Origin: Rhyzopertha dominica
Lineage: Eukaryota; Arthropoda; Insecta; Coleoptera; Bostrichidae
Length of the DNA: 64,000 nt
Direction of reading: 5' to 3'
Assembly: GCA_025024175.1 (NCBI GenBank)
Contig: QCXZ01000053.1
Span: 9,300,001-9,364,000, forward strand
A program made the position numbers and the translations under genes. This document shows positions 61,531 to 64,000 of this stretch, one piece after another; positions within the stretch are counted from its first letter, which is position 1, and each line of letters begins with the position of its first letter. The notes under the pieces are model-generated. The model had not been told where the DNA came from and ran no database searches. It saw only the letters and a program-made list of their open reading frames with translations.

Positions 61531-62057
61531 CGTAACAGATAACTTCACAATTATTTTGCCTCACAGTTTATGGCAAAGGATAACTCCACTACGTACGTAA
61601 ATTAGATCAACCCCTCTGTTCAATATTAAATATTTCCCGTTTTAGGACGTTTTTGCCTTGAGACCGCCTCAACGATTTCCCATACGTCCACGAATTTCTT
61701 AACCACAGAAAGGAATGGATACAGTTTTGTTACGAACAGATGATGCAAATTCTCAACTTTGGGCTGCTTACTACGTACTCTATGTTAATGTTCAGTTTCA
61801 CTTGATACTGAATAGTTAAATTTACAATACATTATGTAGCAGTGTAGATAAATAATGACTTCAAATTGTCCATCACATTACCCACAACCATCTATGTATT
61901 TATTAAATTGCAACTTTTTATAATAAATTTAGTACAATACGATATTAGCATTGTTTGTTGTGTTGTCGTATGTCGTTAGATGAGCTGAGATTGGCATTAA
62001 TAAGAGGAAAAGAGACAACGTTGTATAAGTTTGTATTGTTTCTTGTCTTGTTACCAT
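61531..62057. other. Non-coding stretch
   Basis: No coding block or repeat end was recognised. Confidence 0.5.
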
Positions 62058-62287
62058 TTAATCTAAAGTAACGTTATTAATCAGTAATGCTACAATATTT
62101 GTATAACTCCTTTTCATTGTTGGCAACGTTTGGAACGATAAATCAAATAATAAATAACCAAATTCATTTGATAAATCTATTTTTACATCTTCACAAATTT
62201 GATATTGTACAAGTAATATTTTTTGACTATTACTTGCTTGCATTTCCAAATTGTCTCTTATCTTGATTTCCTCTTTAACTATATCCC
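62058..62287 (-). other. Unassigned minus-strand frame
   Basis: This continues in the same neighbourhood as the gypsy RNase H end, in another frame: EEIKIRDNLEMQASNSQKIL and TMKRSYTNIVALLINNVTLD. It could be retroelement spacer or env-type sequence; not recognised. Confidence 0.3.
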
Positions 62288-62540
62288 TATTCTGTAATAA
62301 AAAATGTTGGCACTTCGAACACGTCACTGTCTTCTGACGGTGCTGGTGCCACAGGATAGTCTGCATTTATATGCTTTGCCAGATTTATGTACAGTTTTGT
62401 AGTTGAACACCTGAAACTTGATTAACCATCTAGCTAAACGCCCAGAAATTGTTTCAGTTTTTTTGTAGATGACTGAGACTATGATGGTCACAAACAATGA
62501 TTACCGAACGGCCATAAATAAAATGTCTGAATTTTTGTCA
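62288..62540 (-). pseudogene. Ty3/gypsy RNase H fragment abutting the viral insert
   Basis: The minus strand reads YGRSVIIVCDHHSL (RNase H block), then TISGRLARWLIKFQ, FNYKTVHKSGKAYK and, after a frameshift, a short acidic end with SDVFEVPTFF. It is a different subgroup from 56850-57257. It joins the parvovirus-like fragment at about 62540 without recognisable LTR. Confidence 0.65.
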
Positions 62541-63550
62541 TTCCCATTTATAACTAATAATAAATTAAATGGTTTAGTACATGGAAAAGTATATATATTA
62601 CTAGTACAAAGTATAGGTGTGCGATGTATAATAGTATCGGGTTCATGTTTAATACGTGCAGTAAGAATGTCTCCACCAAGTAACAATTTAATAATTTGTA
62701 ATTGACCAGGATCAATTTGAATTTCATTCCACGTTAATATGCGTTTATTANTACAATCTTGTAATGGAAANTTTATAAATTTGTTAANATTCTGTACTGC
62801 TCCATAATGAAAACTATAATTAACTATCATATCTATAAAATATTATTTCCCCGATGATGCATCACCATACAGTAACAACGTATTTACTTTAGGTATTTTC
62901 TTTTCAAATACATTATATATATCAAACAAAAATTGCTGTACATTAGTTTCACTATGTAATTGAAATAATAATAATAATTCATTAATAATATACACAGATT
63001 CCTCTATATTATAATAATATTGAAACACATCACCACGTGGACAAGCATATAATGGATGAGGAATATGGTTCCTCCATATCGTTGTTGAGGTATTCTATTA
63101 ATAATTGTTTCTCTTCTTCCAACTAATTTGTTCTCGATATGTCCGATATAATTCTGCTTCTCTTAGGAATACTTCGAAAGATTCCCACGATGTATTTTCT
63201 ATATTTTTCTTCGAGATTATCATTTCTTTCAATGTATCATTGTTTTCAAATTCATACCTTCGTTCCATCAGATGTAACAGACTTATTGCTGTATCCAAAT
63301 TGTAGTCTACTGGATCCAGGTAGTTCTCGATCACATCCTGGGTTTCTTGAAATTGTAATTGCCGTCGTGGTTGCCGTTTCTTTTTCGGTGCTGGTGGAGG
63401 TGATGGTATTTCCTTCTCTGCTATTTCCACAAATTCCAATTCCTCCGCATCGCTCATGATCAAGTGTTAAGTATTCTTCCAATTCACTAAATAAACACCA
63501 AATTGATGTATCACTCTCTGATCTATTTTCGTCTATTACTGACATATTAC
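62541..63550 (-). pseudogene. Endogenous densovirus-like NS1 fragment
   Basis: Minus strand. A parvovirus superfamily-3 helicase is legible: a Walker A-type GDASSGK at the end of the 63028-62843 frame. After a frame change come the downstream helicase blocks, including FPLQDC, a WNE tripeptide, a GGD and a TPI...TSN sensor-like motif (62800-62570). Upstream, two overlapping frames (63545-63252 and 63463-63098) resemble overlapping NS reading frames. Two consecutive stops at 63098-63103, a further frame change and several N positions interrupt it. The origin-binding nuclease region and capsid genes were not found. It is an old viral insertion, not a functional virus. Confidence 0.7.
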
Positions 63551-64000
63551 TAGTTGATTGTGAACGTTGCTATGCACTCGTTTCTCGAGGGTTGGGGTGG
63601 GTTCTCCTGCCAGTCACTGAATGAAATCCGGGAACACAGTAAACTAAACTATTTATTAAGAAAGCTACAACCAAACGATCACTTTTTTCAGGTGTAAAAG
63701 CAGCGTGCTGTTCACCCACCTGCCGCGCACCCGTCATGAATCCCCTTCTGGCCAATCACACACCTCCTTTTTTTAAATTCCAATCCACTCCGTGCAGCGC
63801 CCTCTCTTGTTCAAACCGCACACTCGCGCGCACATTTGAAATGCAACCACTACAACGTGTTTTTTATATATATTTTTGATATTTTTCTTATGTCGCGGGA
63901 ATGATATGTGACAACCAAACCTACATATGCGCCCCCGGTCGTCGTCATCCTGACGTCAACACGTGCGAACCCGCGGGCCAAGGCCAGTTCATATATAATG
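63551..64000. other. GC-richer flank of the viral fragment
   Basis: It contains a 61-codon minus-strand frame without recognised motifs and a GC-rich end (CCCGCGGG, TGACGTCA-like words). It could include viral 5' non-coding sequence or LTR; undetermined. Confidence 0.35.

Noticed and set aside
62288..62440. Read first as the C-terminus of the densovirus NS1
   Set aside because: The blocks VCDHH, GRLARW and HKSGKAYK in neighbouring frames match Ty3/gypsy RNase H better, so it was split from the viral fragment.

Overview
The window reads as AT-rich nuclear DNA of an animal, most likely an insect. It has spliced genes with GT-AG introns, polyadenylation signals and a very high load of decayed class I and class II transposable elements. 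Scattered N positions indicate a draft assembly. No bacterial operons, rRNA genes or CRISPR arrays were seen.

The one clear host gene is a divergent homeodomain-interacting protein kinase (HIPK) paralog on the plus strand. Its coding span is 27866-42006, in seven exons that join into an uninterrupted 577-codon frame. The kinase core looks catalytically competent. The C-terminus carries three repeats resembling eh1 (Groucho-binding) motifs. A decayed tandem copy of its last two exons follows (about 42225-43200). After that come two exon-like blocks with an open C-terminal reading frame and a poly(A) signal (43183-44492).

Left part (1-9620): fragments of hAT, mariner, copia and IS630/Tc1-type elements, then two 3087-bp PIF/Harbinger copies in inverted orientation separated by 48 bp. 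Together they form a near-perfect 6.2-kb palindrome. Each copy carries a transposase gene and a MADF-type partner gene on opposite strands. The second exon of each gene lies inside the intron of the other. A diverged Harbinger at 53480-54874 shows the same interlocked layout.

Middle (9621-27860): a hAT-type nonautonomous element with a perfect 8-bp target duplication, two Penelope-like element (PLE) regions with GIY-YIG and reverse-transcriptase remnants, and one arm of a 1.2-kb THAP-coding repeat. HIPK introns hold a small PLE, a well-formed hammerhead ribozyme candidate just downstream of exon 2, MITEs and Helitron-like ends.

Right part (44500-64000): the second arm of the THAP repeat, a Tc1-like element with 30-bp terminal repeats, two mariners (one nearly complete with 28-bp terminal repeats), Ty3/gypsy gag and RNase H pieces, further Harbinger and pogo remnants, and an endogenous densovirus-like NS1 fragment abutting a gypsy fragment.

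The observations I rank highest are the interlocked Harbinger genes, the intronic hammerhead candidate, the PLEs whose inverted terminal repeats end at hammerhead-like motifs, and the eh1-like repeats of the HIPK paralog.
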